Source: Antedon mediterranea (taxonomy: Eukaryota; Echinodermata; Crinoidea; Comatulida; Antedonidae). From it: a stretch of 64,000 nucleotides of DNA. The stretch is taken from the NCBI RefSeq assembly GCF_964355755.1, contig NC_092679.1, positions 13,816,932 to 13,880,931 of the forward strand, in the 5' to 3' direction. Positions 24,246 to 35,700 of the stretch are shown here, piece after piece (the first letter of the stretch is position 1; every line of letters starts with the position of its first letter). The position numbers were made by a program, and so were the translations under genes. The notes beneath the pieces are model-generated. The model ran no database searches. It was given only the letters and a program-made list of their open reading frames with translations, and was not told the DNA's origin.

Positions 24246-24448
24246 TTAAATGGGGATAGTAGTATAGCAGCATAGTTGAACACGGTTGGAATATAACATT
24301 TGAACGTTAGATAACTATAATAATAATAACAACAACAACAGCAGGTGAGTTAGTAAATGAATATAATAAAGAAAACATCATAAAGAACGGAATCGTGATA
24401 TTATAATTAAAAAAACTTCGGTTAGCATTGTTAACTACAATATATATT

Positions 24449-26556
24449 TTAAGGCCTAGAGTGGTCATAAATGTTCAAGCGTTTAAGCCTTTTAGACACC
24501 TGGATAGATCCGACTGATTGCAGACAACTAATTTCTTCGATGCGTTGGTGAGTATGCATTTTCCCATCTTGAGTCCAGGTGGATTTGATTGATTTGGCAT
24601 ACTTCGTCTTAACGTCTCGTAGTAGTGTCACAAGTGACATAAGTTTTGTATTTATTGTGCAAGTCATTCTTATTTTTCCTTTTGTTTTCATTATTTGAAC
24701 CTTTCTTTTGTTTTAGGAAACTATTGTTTGAAGCCAGTGGAGCAGAGTGTTTGTGTGCAGAGAAGGAGTGTGTGGAGGTTGCTGATTGGAGGAGAGGTGT
24801 AAGAGTTGAGTTGGTGTGTGAGTTGCTGATTGGTTGAGAAGGATAAGGTGGTGGTATGTGTGCAATTGAGGGAAGGTTGAGAGGGAGATGAAAATTGAGA
24901 GGAGACAGAGAAGGAGGGCTATGTTATGTGGAAGCAGAAAGGAAGTAAAGTGATATATATGAAGTTAATAAATTGTGGGTTGGAAAGAATTATGGTGATA
25001 TAGAGCTGAAGCGGAAAGGAAATAAGGTGATATACATGAAGTTAGTAAATTGTGAGTTGGAAACAATTATGGTGGTATATAGCTGAAGCAGAAAGGAAAT
25101 AAGGTGATATACATGAAGTTATTAGATTGTGAGTTGGAAATAATTATGGTGATATAGAGCTGGAACAGAAATGAAATGAAATAAAGTGATATACATGAAG
25201 TGAATAAATCGAAGAATAACTGTTGGAAATAGCAGAATTAATTGCTTTTAAAGACTTGTTGAAAGTATCGAAGACTGACTTTATTGATACTGATATTATT
25301 TTACGTGGAAAAGGAGAAAGAAATAATTGATCGGGGAGCGGATTGCAGTGCAGAACATCAAGAAACATTTTAACTTTATATTTCATTTATTTATATGTCA
25401 GAAAATAGTTGCAGTTTGAGAAGAATTATAATTGGGAATACAAGCAGAACGGGAGCAGAGGCGTGGGAGTTGTTTAGTTGCAGAATCGTTTTAACTTTTA
25501 TCTTTCGAATTTGTTTTTGTGTCAGCGTAGGAGAAAAGGCAAGAAGGAACGATATTGTGGACATTTATTATTGTTTAATTATTCATCTTGTGATATTATT
25601 GTATTTGGAGGGGGGGGGGGGGTTCTTGGATTTATTTGACAATAAGAAGATTGTTGATATTTTGTCTGGAAGGATTGGGAATTTGGGAAAGTGTATACAT
25701 TGTGTGGGAATAGGGATACTGTTTCATTGTTTGAGAATTGCTTGGGGTTTTTTTTGTTGTTTTTTTTGGGGGGTTTGGATTATAAGAGGAAGAATTGGTT
25801 GTCAAGGATTATTAAAGTTACTTTTTACATTTATATGTGTACAGTTGTGGCTATTTACCGTTGTTTACCGGTGGTTACCAGATATTACATGTCCGAAAGA
25901 GCCGTAATTGCGGCTGTGTGACAAGTAGCTTTGAACGTTTTAAAGTCAGGTTTTCGTGCACAAAATATTGGGTGCCTTTGAAACGTTTCTTAGCTTTAGA
26001 AAATCTCGCTTCTCCTCTTGTATTTGGTAAACTTGATTATGATACTCCTCTTTTTTTTGTTGGTATCGGGGTCTCTTTTTGGTCCCAACCTATCAGATCG
26101 ATTAATATCTGTCTCATCAATAGAAACGTTCAGTTTTTCTTTGAAGACCTTTATTACTTCAATGTCGGTACTTTCATTTAGCGTTTCAGGGACACCATGT
26201 GAAATTTCGTCTGGAATACTGCTCTGCATTATCGATATCATTTTCTAGCCCTGTAATTCGTTCTTCTAGGTGCCTATCTTAGAGTTAGTTTCGTTAATGT
26301 CAAAATGTAAAAAGGGTCCGATAAGGAGAGTAAGCTTACCGATAATTTCGTCATGAACGACATTAGAAACAGCTTCATCGCTTTTTGTCATAAAAGGTGA
26401 GTCAGATGCAAGGCATTTCTGCAATTCTGAGTCAATCATTTCTTTCACATCTAAATCATTAATGCATTCCTTTTGTTTTTCAGGCTGGCTGCTGTCTCCA
26501 ACAGAATCTGCCGATTGCTCGTCGGTATCTGCCTTTTTCTTTTTGCTACCTGCCAT
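24449..26556 (-). pseudogene. LINE ORF1, split by a solo LTR
   Basis: Starting near 26556 on the minus strand (MAGSKKKKADTDEQSADS), the frame is acidic and then, after frame breaks, gives IDETDINRSDRLGPKRD and RSIIIKFTKYKRRSEIF. These are the usual conserved blocks of ORF1 nucleic-acid-binding proteins in CR1/L1-like LINEs. The frame is cut at 25929 by the solo LTR and resumes at about 24620 with LLRDVKTKYAKSIKSTWTQD. Several stops make it inactive. Confidence 0.7.
24626..25923 (+). mobile_element. Solo LTR, copy 2 (1298 bp)
   Basis: It belongs to the same family as 5501-6700, with the same TGTCACAAGTGACATAAG start and a CGGCTGTGTGACA end. Flanking 5-bp duplication AGTAG (24621-24625 and 25924-25928). 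It contains the same ~78-bp tandem units (about 24950-25230) and about 140 bp near 25230-25370 that copy 1 lacks. It has no internal genes. It interrupts LINE ORF1 and is therefore younger than the LINE. Confidence 0.9.
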
Positions 26557-26766
26557 CGAGTTAGAATTAAATGGAGATAACACAGCAAAGCAAGTTGAAA
26601 ACGACCACAGTCAAGGTATGCACAAGCAAAGTATGCAGTAGTCCGTTGTTTGGTATAGTGTGGGACAGGTGATGCTTAGTAGTTGATCAATACAAGTAAG
26701 AGATAGCTGTATGCCTAGTAGTTGGGCAAGCTTGAATAGGAATTGGCTAACAATGGTAACCCGGAG

Positions 26767-27721
26767 GCGATTTTTTTTTTCGTACATAAGTTGGGGACCC
26801 CCTCATGAAACGTCACAAAATAAACATGAATAATTCATCAGTTAAATTTTCTTGTTCCGTGTGCACCCAAGCGTATAGCAACAAGAAGTGATTACACAAG
26901 TGCGGTACGATTCTAGGCCTATCTCCGCTGTTGTTGCGGCGTGCGATTTCATAGAAGAATAGCGGCGTTTTGTGTGGATTGTCGAAATAATCAGCCTTTA
27001 GTTTATGGTGTTTTTAATATAATTTTTTACTAAAGAATTACGTGTTAAAACTATAGTTTCTATTAATACTATTAGGCCTAATTATTAGTCTCTAAACCCA
27101 TGTCTATTCTAGTAGTAGCTGTGTGGGTGTGTGTGACGTGTGTGTGTTAGGTATGACCAAAGATAGTTACACTATAGTGTAACTATCTTTGGTATGACAC
27201 AATCCGAGTAATAAGTCAGCAAAATTAAACAATAAACATTACACAAAAATACATTTTTATTCTCGTGGGTCAAATCTTCCCATCTCATGTGTTCATATAC
27301 GCGCATTTTTAAAGTTCCTTTGAGTACATGCATATTGTTTGATAATAAAATAGCAGAATTAAAAAAATACAGTACACAAATTATACACATTCTTTATTCT
27401 TGTGGGTCTAAGCTTTCTTTGGGCTATGTCCAATGAATTACTACTTAGTTTAATGTCTTGCCTAGCTGTCGATTAGCCTCGACTCGACACATTTTGTGTG
27501 AAGAAGAGTGCGCGAAGAAGAGTGCGCGAAGGCAATCACGTGAATTTACTTATAATCCTAGGCCTACTGTAGAAAGTATCGTATCGCAGTTGTGTAATCA
27601 CTTCTTGTTGCTATACGCTTGGGTGCACACGGAACAACAAATTTAACTGATGAATTATTCATGTTTATTTTGTGACGTTTCATGAAGGGGTCCCCAACTT
27701 ATGTACGAAAAAAAAAATCGC
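26767..27721. mobile_element. 955-bp inverted-repeat DNA element with 9-bp target duplication
   Basis: The ends are inverted copies starting GCGATTTTTTTTTT then CGTACATAAGTTGGGGACC (26767-26800 and 27687-27721), with similarity continuing inward for about 170 bp. Direct 9-bp repeats AACCCGGAG flank it (26758-26766 and 27722-27730). A 9-bp duplication suits Mutator-like elements, but no transposase is present to test this. A perfect palindrome of about 36 bp centred at 27175 lies inside. Confidence 0.85.
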
Positions 27722-27778
27722 AACCCGGAGCGCGTCGCTCAAACACATCCGTTCACCATGAGAGCTTGTGTGAATGTA

Positions 27779-28165
27779 TATGGCTCAGGCTATATTATTG
27801 TGCCAGTTCTGCGGTACATTTCATTTCGAAACCTAAGCTCTACTGACGAGATCTAATAAGATCGAAACAGTCTTGTCTGCAGATTGGATATTACACTCCT
27901 CTACTTTCTGCTATATACATATGTATGTTTTATAGAGCACTCTTCAGTTTGAAACGGTGCATTTTGTTGTGAATACTATTTGCATTTTGCAAAGCACGCT
28001 CATTGAGCTTGTGCACTCTTTGTGTTCATAATCCGAGTACCATGTCCCACATACCTGGCTCAGCCTTTATATTGTTCCAGTTCTGCGGTACATTTCATTT
28101 TGAAACCTGAGCTGCACTGACTAGATCTAATAAGATCGAAACAATACTGTCTGCAGATTGGAGAG
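27779..28165 (+). repeat. Two tandem units of a host repeat flanking the LINE nest
   Basis: Bases 27781-27890 and 28068-28165 repeat the same sequence (for example CCAGTTCTGCGGTACATTTC and GATCTAATAAGATCGAAACA). The block at 27975-28055 matches 13978-14050. The first unit is the right half of the one split by the LINE. Confidence 0.65.
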
Positions 28166-29262
28166 ATTCTAGATGCATAACAAAAACGTAGATCCAGGCT
28201 AATGTACTTGCGCTTTATTTATACATCAAATATACATCAACATAATTTTATGATTCGGTGAAAATACAAAAATGCTACATATTTATATGCAATGCAATTG
28301 CAAATTTATATAATCATAAGCTTTCATTTTTATGCCATATATCAATATGTATGACTTTTAAGATTGTTTACTAACTTATTTAATACCCGAGTATATATTG
28401 TTGTGGCTTAAATGATGTCATTACATTGTTCAAAATATATTTGACATATGTTTGTGTTGTTATACATGTCATAAGTTTTAATTTGATACAAAAATTGACA
28501 TGTTTATTGTAACTGGGGCCTCACCGGTCACTTATTTGAGTTGAATAGGAGTCAACTAGCCACACTAGCTAGTGAGATTTCTATTATACGTCGCTTGGCA
28601 TTATGCAAATCAATCCAGGTAAGCATACGTTCAACAATGATTAAGTAATAGTTAGCTCAGTTACGCATACTGCCGTTTCATTTTTCACAAAGTTATGTAA
28701 TTTATTTATTACATATTATAAACACAAGAGGCAAAGAACATTAATTCTAAACCGCCCGGTGATATACTGAACAGCGGTCCGAGTTCGAGTCTCGGTTGGG
28801 GCGACTTTTTCTCATTCTCACAGATTTTCTCATTTTTATCGTTTCAAATTTATTATATATTATATATATTTCATGTAGTTCCGTGGTGTTTGTACGTCAG
28901 AAGCTTTAATTTAATACCAAACATGCCATATTAATTTCCCACGAAGTTATGTAATATATTATGGATGTGGCTTTGATGACGTCATTATATTGTGAAATTA
29001 TATTGTTCTTATGATAGTGGTATTGTACATGTCATATGCTTTAATTTGATACCAAACTTGCCATATTTAATTATTTGTTTAATTTTTTCACGAAGTTATG
29101 TAATATATAATAAGTGTGGCTTTGATGAAGTCATTATATTGGAAAATTATATTTTCTCATGTGAGTGGTATTGTACATGTAATAAGCTATAATTTGATAC
29201 TAAACTTGACATATTTATGTAATTTATATTTTTTAAATATTTTTCTATAGCTATATAATATA
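28166..29262. repeat. AT-rich region with degenerate ~150-bp tandem repeats
   Basis: Units sharing GTGGCTTTGATGA(C/A)GTCATTATATTG and GTATTGTACATGT...TTTAATTTGATAC words occur near 28400-28510, 28860-28935, 28940-29080 and 29090-29215. A tRNA-like 3' fragment (CGAGTTCGAGTCTCGG, near 28785) is probably a SINE piece. No coding sequence. Confidence 0.55.
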
Positions 29263-29600
29263 TTAACAAGGCCATATACATGGCTGCAGTCGCGTGCTCA
29301 AGTTAGTGTTTACCGACCGACCAACCAACCGACCGAAATTGCTGAACATATTTAAAAATGTTGAAAATGTTTAAAAACATATATATACATATATTTTTTT
29401 AATTTACACGTGCGTAGCCTGTCACTTTTGACGTGCTCGTATAACGTAATTTCCAGTTGGAAAGTGAATCAAATATCATGACATTTATTAAAAGAAAGGT
29501 GCTGTGCGCGTGCAAAAATCTGCGCACTTATTGCAATTAAATTATTTTTTTTTTAAATTGCCTGAAACGTACTTTAATTTCATCGAAAATAAATTTGACA
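29263..29600 (+). repeat. Dispersed repeat, plus-strand copy
   Basis: It starts with CATGGCTGCAGTCGCGTG, followed by TTTACCGACCGACCAACCAA and an AAATGTT-rich part. The conserved block ACGTGCGTAGCCTGTCACTT (29408 onward) leads into a segment complementary to the first 60 bases of the window. A related GACCGACATAGTGAGCT fragment lies at 29818-29853. No gene. Confidence 0.65.
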
Positions 29601-29882
29601 TTTTTGAAAATTTTAAGCGCGCGTACGCATGCGTTATATGCGCTACGCACGTTGCCATATGATGAAATATGATCTGAAATTTATGAGTACCAAATTTTAT
29701 TTAATTGTGATTCATGCTTGTGAAGATATGATTACACGTGATTTCGTTAAATCGTGCGTAGACCGCGTAATTTTTTAGTCTTGGCCATAAGAAATATACT
29801 CTGAAAATATGACTTACCGACCAACCGACCAACCGACCGACATAGTGAGCTGCAGAATATTCCCTTCATTTGAGGTAATCTA

Positions 29883-30563
29883 TGTTAACTTTGAAATGTA
29901 TAATGTCGCCCTCTATTTCATGTTTGGGGAGCAAGAGGGCAGACTTGCTCAGAGTTGTGCTTTGGGCAAGGATAGTTCATAGCCTAGATAAATACACTGA
30001 TAGTTAAAAATATGTACTGTAATCTATAGGTTCTGGTGAAGAAACAGATGTAAGTTTATGAGGCTTTATATTTAGATAATATAATCTTTTGTATCATTTA
30101 ACTGTAGCCTACTAGATAATTACAAATTACTGACTCAATTATACTATAATCTAGGCCTAGGCCTAGGCTAGGCCTACTGTTAAATTGAAGTAATGATGGT
30201 AATACAGTAATGATGAATCGATCATTTTCTATAAATCTAGTTTAATATGATTGTTGAGCTATTTAGCTTAGATGTTCCAATTGTTATACCAATTGATTAT
30301 TTAATTACAATGACGGCTTTAATTATCCATTAATTTACAGTTTAAACCGTTCGATCTATCGTTCGTTCCACTGCTGTGTGTTCGTTCAACATCTATTCAT
30401 TTTGTGCTCAACCAATTGTTCGACCATTCAACCAATCGTTTTACCAATTTGTCAAATCGTTCGTTTCATTGCCGTGTTGAATAAACATTATTTATATCTA
30501 TACCTTTGTGAACGCGTTTAATTCGTTTTGACTCCCAGAACCGCACGTGACGTCAAGGTTACA
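29883..30563 (+). repeat. 5' LTR of the BEL/Pao element
   Basis: The 681-bp direct repeat has TG...CA ends. It includes a TAGGCCTAGGCCTAGG cluster near 30153 and an AATAAA near 30480 that could serve as polyadenylation signal. It is expected to hold the promoter of the element; I cannot place the start site. Confidence 0.95.
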
Positions 30564-30606
30564 TAAGTTTAAAATCTATCTTCTACTGCAATAATCTATC
30601 TCTAAG

Positions 30607-31575
30607 ATGTTTGACGTTGAACCAAGTGATTCAGTGAGTTGCGTAAGCTCCAAACGCTCATCATCGAGCAGCAGATCTAGGATCCGGGTTAAGGCTGAAG
30701 CTGCAGCATTAAGGGAACGAGCTGCCAGACAGAAAGAAATGCATGACTTGGAAATGCAGGAATTGGTGCTCAAACAAAAGAAGGCTGATGTGGAATTGCA
30801 AATTGAAATCGGGGCAATTGAAGCTGCCGACAAAGTTTACAACGAAGCTGAACAGGACGAGGATGAGGCAGTAGATCGTGAACTCGAAGATCTTTCTCTA
30901 CCAAAGCTTCAAATTGAAACAACCACTCCCAAACTTCCATCAGGAAATCTGCCCGACCAACGATTTGCTCCTGATTATCGAGCAGATTATGTTCCAAAGG
31001 AGGAGACAGAACTGTTAGGGAATCCTATGCTGTGGCAGCCTACACCTCAACCAGCAGTGTTCCAACCATTTAATCTGGATGCTCCTGTATTCCACCAACA
31101 CAAGCAGATCGATGCCATAGATAGACTGGCATCCACAATGATGAGAGCACAAGATAAGCAAAATGAAGCATTGAGACAGATCGTCCAACAACAGCAACAA
31201 AGTGTTACTGCGCTTACCTTGCCTAACCCGTCAATGAAGTTATACAGTGGCAATCCTGCTGAATACTGCGAGTTTGTCACTTCATTCAAACATCTTGTTG
31301 AGAACAAAACTGTGAGCCAGAGTGCAAGACTGCACTACTTGGTACAGTACACGACTGGGGCTGTACAAGAGTTGATGAGAAGCTGTCTATCGATGAGTGA
31401 TGATAAAGGATATGTTGAGGCGAGACGCTTGCTAAAGGAAAGATATGGACAAGCATACAAGATAGCTGCTGCCCACGTTCAACTCTTGCTGGATTGGCCG
31501 ATTATCAAAGTCGAGGATGGCATAGCTCTACAACGCTTCTCTACTCAACTAACAAGCTGTGCAAATACACTTTAG
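30607..31575 (+). CDS. BEL/Pao Gag N-terminal part, ending at an in-frame TAG
   Basis: The ATG at 30607 is the first in frame after the 5' LTR and gives 322 residues before TAG. The N-terminus is Ser-rich, then comes a charged, probably coiled-coil stretch (residues 25-100). A region from about residue 205 (PSMKLYSGNPAEYCEFVTSF) resembles the DUF1759 capsid-like domain of BEL/Pao Gag. The next codons after the TAG continue the domain without a shift (EIGYLSKLDNPDNLRKI), so the stop cuts the domain itself. The stop is either a recent point mutation or a read-through site. The protein would form the virus-like particle core. Confidence 0.85.
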   Translation: MFDVEPSDSVSCVSSKRSSSSSRSRIRVKAEAAALRERAARQKEMHDLEMQELVLKQKKADVELQIEIGAIEAADKVYNEAEQDEDEAVDRELEDLSLPKLQIETTTPKLPSGNLPDQRFAPDYRADYVPKEETELLGNPMLWQPTPQPAVFQPFNLDAPVFHQHKQIDAIDRLASTMMRAQDKQNEALRQIVQQQQQSVTALTLPNPSMKLYSGNPAEYCEFVTSFKHLVENKTVSQSARLHYLVQYTTGAVQELMRSCLSMSDDKGYVEARRLLKERYGQAYKIAAAHVQLLLDWPIIKVEDGIALQRFSTQLTSCANTL

Positions 31576-32781
31576 GAAATTGGATACCTTAGCAAGCTAG
31601 ATAATCCAGACAATCTTCGGAAAATCATTGAACGTCTTCCGTATCGACTAAGGCTAAGATGGCGGGAAGTGGTTGACACTATCATCGTAAAGGAAAAGAG
31701 AGATGTAAACATTAAGGATATTACCAAGTTTGTCACCGATAAGGCTAGGGTAGCAACTCATCCAGTCTTTGGTAAAATAGAGCCAGTGAAGTCTACCAAT
31801 TCTCCAAATTCGGATAAATTATCGACCAACCACAAATCTAGCAGTTATGCCGTTCACAATTCTCAGTCAAACACACCTGTAACATCACAACCAACGTGTC
31901 CGCTATGCTGTGAGGACCATTGGCTCTCCAGATGTGAGCAGTTCCGACGGAAGTCACTCAACGACCGATGGAAATGTGTAAATGACAAGAAAATCTGTAT
32001 CAACTGTCTTACAGTTGGACATTTTGTGAAAGATTGTCAAAAGCAAAGTTTCTGCAAAATATCCGGATGCACGAAGAAACACTCAACATATTTACATCCC
32101 AAAGGTGAGACTGCAAGTAATGCTGGTACTGTTGCTGTACAACCAGTTCAGACATCTCCAGCAACCTTCAGTGGTGAACAGGTCAACATGTCGGCATCGA
32201 GAAGCACATCAACCGTTACTGGTCTTGCTGCCGTACCTGTGAGAGTCAAGGCTCCAGGAAGTGCCAAGCTTGTAGAAACCTATGCATTTCTTGATAGTGG
32301 ATCCAACACAACTTTCTGCACCACTGGTCTACTAAAGCAATTAGGGATATCGTCGAATACTGTAGACTTATCATTGACAACCATGAACGGAGTAAATAGA
32401 CCAATCCAGTGTGAACTTACAAAGTTGGAGATTTTGGATTTAAATCATGGACATTCCGTCTTACTTCCAAACGTCTATTCAGTGCAAACCCTACCAATTT
32501 CTACCGATACGATCGCTACTCCAGATGACATCAACAAATGGCCTCACCTAGCTGGGATTAAAGTAGATAAAATAAATGCAGATATTGGTATTCTCATTGG
32601 AAGTGATGTGCCAGAATTGCTACAACCGCTGGAAGTACGCGAATGCCACGATGGTGGTCCATTTGCCACTAGAACAATATTTGGCTGGGTTGTCAACGGC
32701 CCATTGGGAAGGAAGAACTCTGGATCAACACACTGCGCTAACTACATCGATTCACATGAAGAGTTGTCAACACAGTTCTAG
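31576..32781 (+). CDS. BEL/Pao Gag C-terminus and aspartic protease, between two TAG codons
   Basis: It is in the same frame as the preceding part. The first internal ATG is at 31669. Cys/His-rich motifs follow: CPLC...HWLSRC, then a CCHC zinc knuckle CINCLTVGHFVKDC (nt 31996-32037), which binds RNA in Gag. The protease active site DSGSN lies at 32293-32307. The segment ends with TAG at 32779, inside the usual link between protease and reverse transcriptase. The sequence on both sides of that stop keeps BEL/Pao similarity. Confidence 0.85.
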   Translation, partial: EIGYLSKLDNPDNLRKIIERLPYRLRLRWREVVDTIIVKEKRDVNIKDITKFVTDKARVATHPVFGKIEPVKSTNSPNSDKLSTNHKSSSYAVHNSQSNTPVTSQPTCPLCCEDHWLSRCEQFRRKSLNDRWKCVNDKKICINCLTVGHFVKDCQKQSFCKISGCTKKHSTYLHPKGETASNAGTVAVQPVQTSPATFSGEQVNMSASRSTSTVTGLAAVPVRVKAPGSAKLVETYAFLDSGSNTTFCTTGLLKQLGISSNTVDLSLTTMNGVNRPIQCELTKLEILDLNHGHSVLLPNVYSVQTLPISTDTIATPDDINKWPHLAGIKVDKINADIGILIGSDVPELLQPLEVRECHDGGPFATRTIFGWVVNGPLGRKNSGSTHCANYIDSHEELSTQF

Positions 32782-35700
32782 GACTACTGTAATCTAGAAT
32801 TCAATGACAGCCTGTACAACCCGAAGGCTGCGATGTCGCAAAATGACAAACAGGCATTGCGAATTATGGAAAAAAGCGCTGTTTTGAAAGATGGACATTA
32901 TGAGATTGCGTTACCATGGAAGTTTTATCCACCAAATCTGAAGACCAACAAAATACAAGCTGAACGCAGACTTCAGTCCCTCAAACGACGTCTAGACAAT
33001 GATCCAATTGTATTTGAGAAATATCGCATGTTCATGAACGACTTGGTAAGAAAGGGCTATGCTGATAAGGTGGAAGTTAATGGTTCGGTACCTGAAGGAT
33101 GGTACTTACCACATCACCCAGTATTTCATCCTCAAAAACCTGACAAGGTACGTGTTGTTTTTGACTGTTCGGCGAGATATGGAGGCACATCATTAAACGA
33201 CCAGCTTCTACAGGGGCCGGACCTTACTAACACACTAGTCGGGGTACTAACCCGTTTCCGGCGAGAACAAATCGCTTTCATGGCGGACATTGAATCGATG
33301 TATTACCAGGTACGAGTACGAAAAAATGATTCAGACTACCTTAAATACCTCTGGTGGCCAGATGGCAATACCGAGAAGCAGCCTGAAGAGTACAAGATGA
33401 TGGTTCATCTGTTTGGGGGTGTGTCATCTCCCAGCTGCGCCAACTATGCACTAAAACGTAATGCAGAAGACAACCGAGATGACTTTGATGCAGAGACAAT
33501 CAAAACAGCGAAGGAAAGCTTTTATGTGGATGATTGTCTTCATTCTGTAAAGACAGAGCCAGAAGCCAAACAACTGATCAAACAACTTCAGGAACTACTA
33601 AACCAGGGCGGGTTCCGTCTGACAAAGTGGACGTCAAATTCAATAAATGTTATTGAATCAGTTCCGGATGCCGAAAGGGCAAAATCGGTGAAGGACTTGG
33701 ATCTGAACTTCGGTGGCATGATGTTAACTGAACGAGCATTAGGTGTCAAATGGAGCCTGTCAACTGACACATTTGGTTATAGTATCAACAAGAAAGAACG
33801 TCCAGCGACAAGACGTGGAATGTTATCAATAACAAGTTCGGTGTACGATCCACTTGGATTTGTCGGTCCATGCATCTTGCCTGCAAAGGCCATTCAACAA
33901 GAACTGTGCCAAAAGGGTTTAGGATGGGATGACAAGATTCCAGATGCTTGCAAAGCAAGGTGGGAGGATTGGCTCCAGGATCTTCCTAAGCTGGAGCAGT
34001 TCAGCATTCCAAGATGCTTCAAGCCTCTAAACTTTGAAAATATAGTTAAACGAGAACTACATCACTTCTCAGATGCTTCAAGTCATGGATATGGTGCAGT
34101 ATCTTATCTTCGACAAATCAATGTAAATGGAGACATCAGTTGTGCTATTGTGATGGCAAAATCCAGGTTAGCTCCTCTCAAGACGATGACTATACCAAGA
34201 ATGGAGTTATCGGCAGCTGTTGTTTCCACACGATTAGACAAAATGATTAAACAAGAACTGCAAACACCTATTGATAGTTGTACGTTTTGGACGGATAGCA
34301 CATGTGTTCTACGCTATTTAGAAAACAAGGAAACACGATTTCAGACGTTTGTAGCTAATCGAGTCACAACCATACTTGATCAAAGTGACGCAAGTCAATG
34401 GAGATTTGTGGATGGGTTACATAACCCTGCAGATGAAGCATCAAGAGGTATGACAGTAAATGAATTACTGATCAATCAACATTGGAAGGAAGGTCCAGAA
34501 TTCCTAAAGCAACCTGAGAGGACATGGCCACAAAGACCAGCAAACATGGGTGAAATCCCACAAGATGACCCAGAGGTAAAGGCAAAATCCACAGTCTGTG
34601 CTACTGGTATAAATGTAATTGACTCGATTTCATCAGTCATTAACTACTACTCATCATGGGAGAAGTTGAAGAAGTCGTTTGCATGGATTTTGAGGTACAA
34701 AGAAAAGTTACGAGAAGTGGTTCGCAGGCGTAAGGCTGGAGACGATGTTTCATTTAATAGAAATGACACAGTTGATCCAATCAATGTTTTGGAGATGAAA
34801 GGTGCTGAAATTGCTATCACGAAGCATGTACAGAAATGCTTTGAAGACGAGCAAGTTTGCCTGAAGCATGTAAGCCTATCTCAACCCTGCAATACCAAAA
34901 AGCAACGAGCACTACCAAAATCCAGCAAGATCTACAAACTCGATCCCATCTTAAGTGAGGGAGTGATCAGAGTAGGGGGCCGTCTTCAAAATTCACCTAT
35001 CAACGGTGACATGAAACATCAGATAATCCTACCAAAGAATCACCACATAGTGAAGCTCATTACTACATACTATCACCATTTATCAGGACACAGTGGACTA
35101 AAATACACACTGTCCCTAGTTCGACAGAAGTTCTGGCCGATTGATGCACGTACTGCAGTGAAGAAAGTTCTAAACGAGTGTTTCAGCTGTAAGAGACGCC
35201 AATCATCAGTTGGGAAACAAAAAATGGCTTCACTTCCGCAAGACCGAGTAACACCTTCGAAGCCACCGTTCACGTACGTTGGTGTTGACTGCTTCGGCCC
35301 ATTCGAAGTAAAAAGGGGGAGGTCAAATGTGAAGAGATATGGTGTCCTTTTCACGTGTCTCACTGTACGAGCAATCCACATCGAAGTTTCAAACTCACTT
35401 GACACGGAGTCATTCATGAATGCTATGAGAAGATTCATAGCACGAAGAGGACAGCCAGAAGAGATTCGATCAGATAATGGAGGAAACTTCAAAAAGGGAG
35501 AGAAGGAACTGAATAAGGCAATTAAAGAGTGGAATCACGGACAAATCCATGAATTCTTGTTGCAACGAAATGTGAAATGGTTATTCAATCCACCAATGGG
35601 ATCTCATCATGGAGGAGTATGGGAGCGCTGTATTCGGACAGTGAGGAAAGTCATGATGGCTGTGCTGAAACAACAAGCGCTTGATGATGAAGGCCTAAAC

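Larger units (their letters stand above)
14051..27778 (-). mobile_element. Minus-strand LINE carrying three nested insertions
   Basis: The element reads right to left: ORF1 (26556 to about 24467), ORF2 with an endonuclease domain (24245 to about 23368), and the reverse-transcriptase C-terminal half (15179 to about 14356). An AT-rich 3' region ends in repeated TTGAA words at 14075-14051. Its left and right edges split one unit of a tandem host repeat (13978-14050 and 27779 onward), which fixes the span. Nested inside are an 8.17-kb palindrome, a solo LTR and a 955-bp inverted-repeat element. With those and their duplications removed, about 3.3 kb of LINE remains. ORF2 also has an internal deletion in its RT domain plus frameshifts, so the element is dead. 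Confidence 0.75.

Noticed and set aside
25395-25907. 170-residue protein in the second LTR
   Set aside because: The matching frame in the first LTR copy is broken by indels, so it is chance openness of an LTR.
28780-28806. tRNA gene from the CGAGTTCGAGTCTCGG box
   Set aside because: Only a T-arm-like piece is present, with no A box at the right distance. The same kind of tail occurs inside the palindrome arms.
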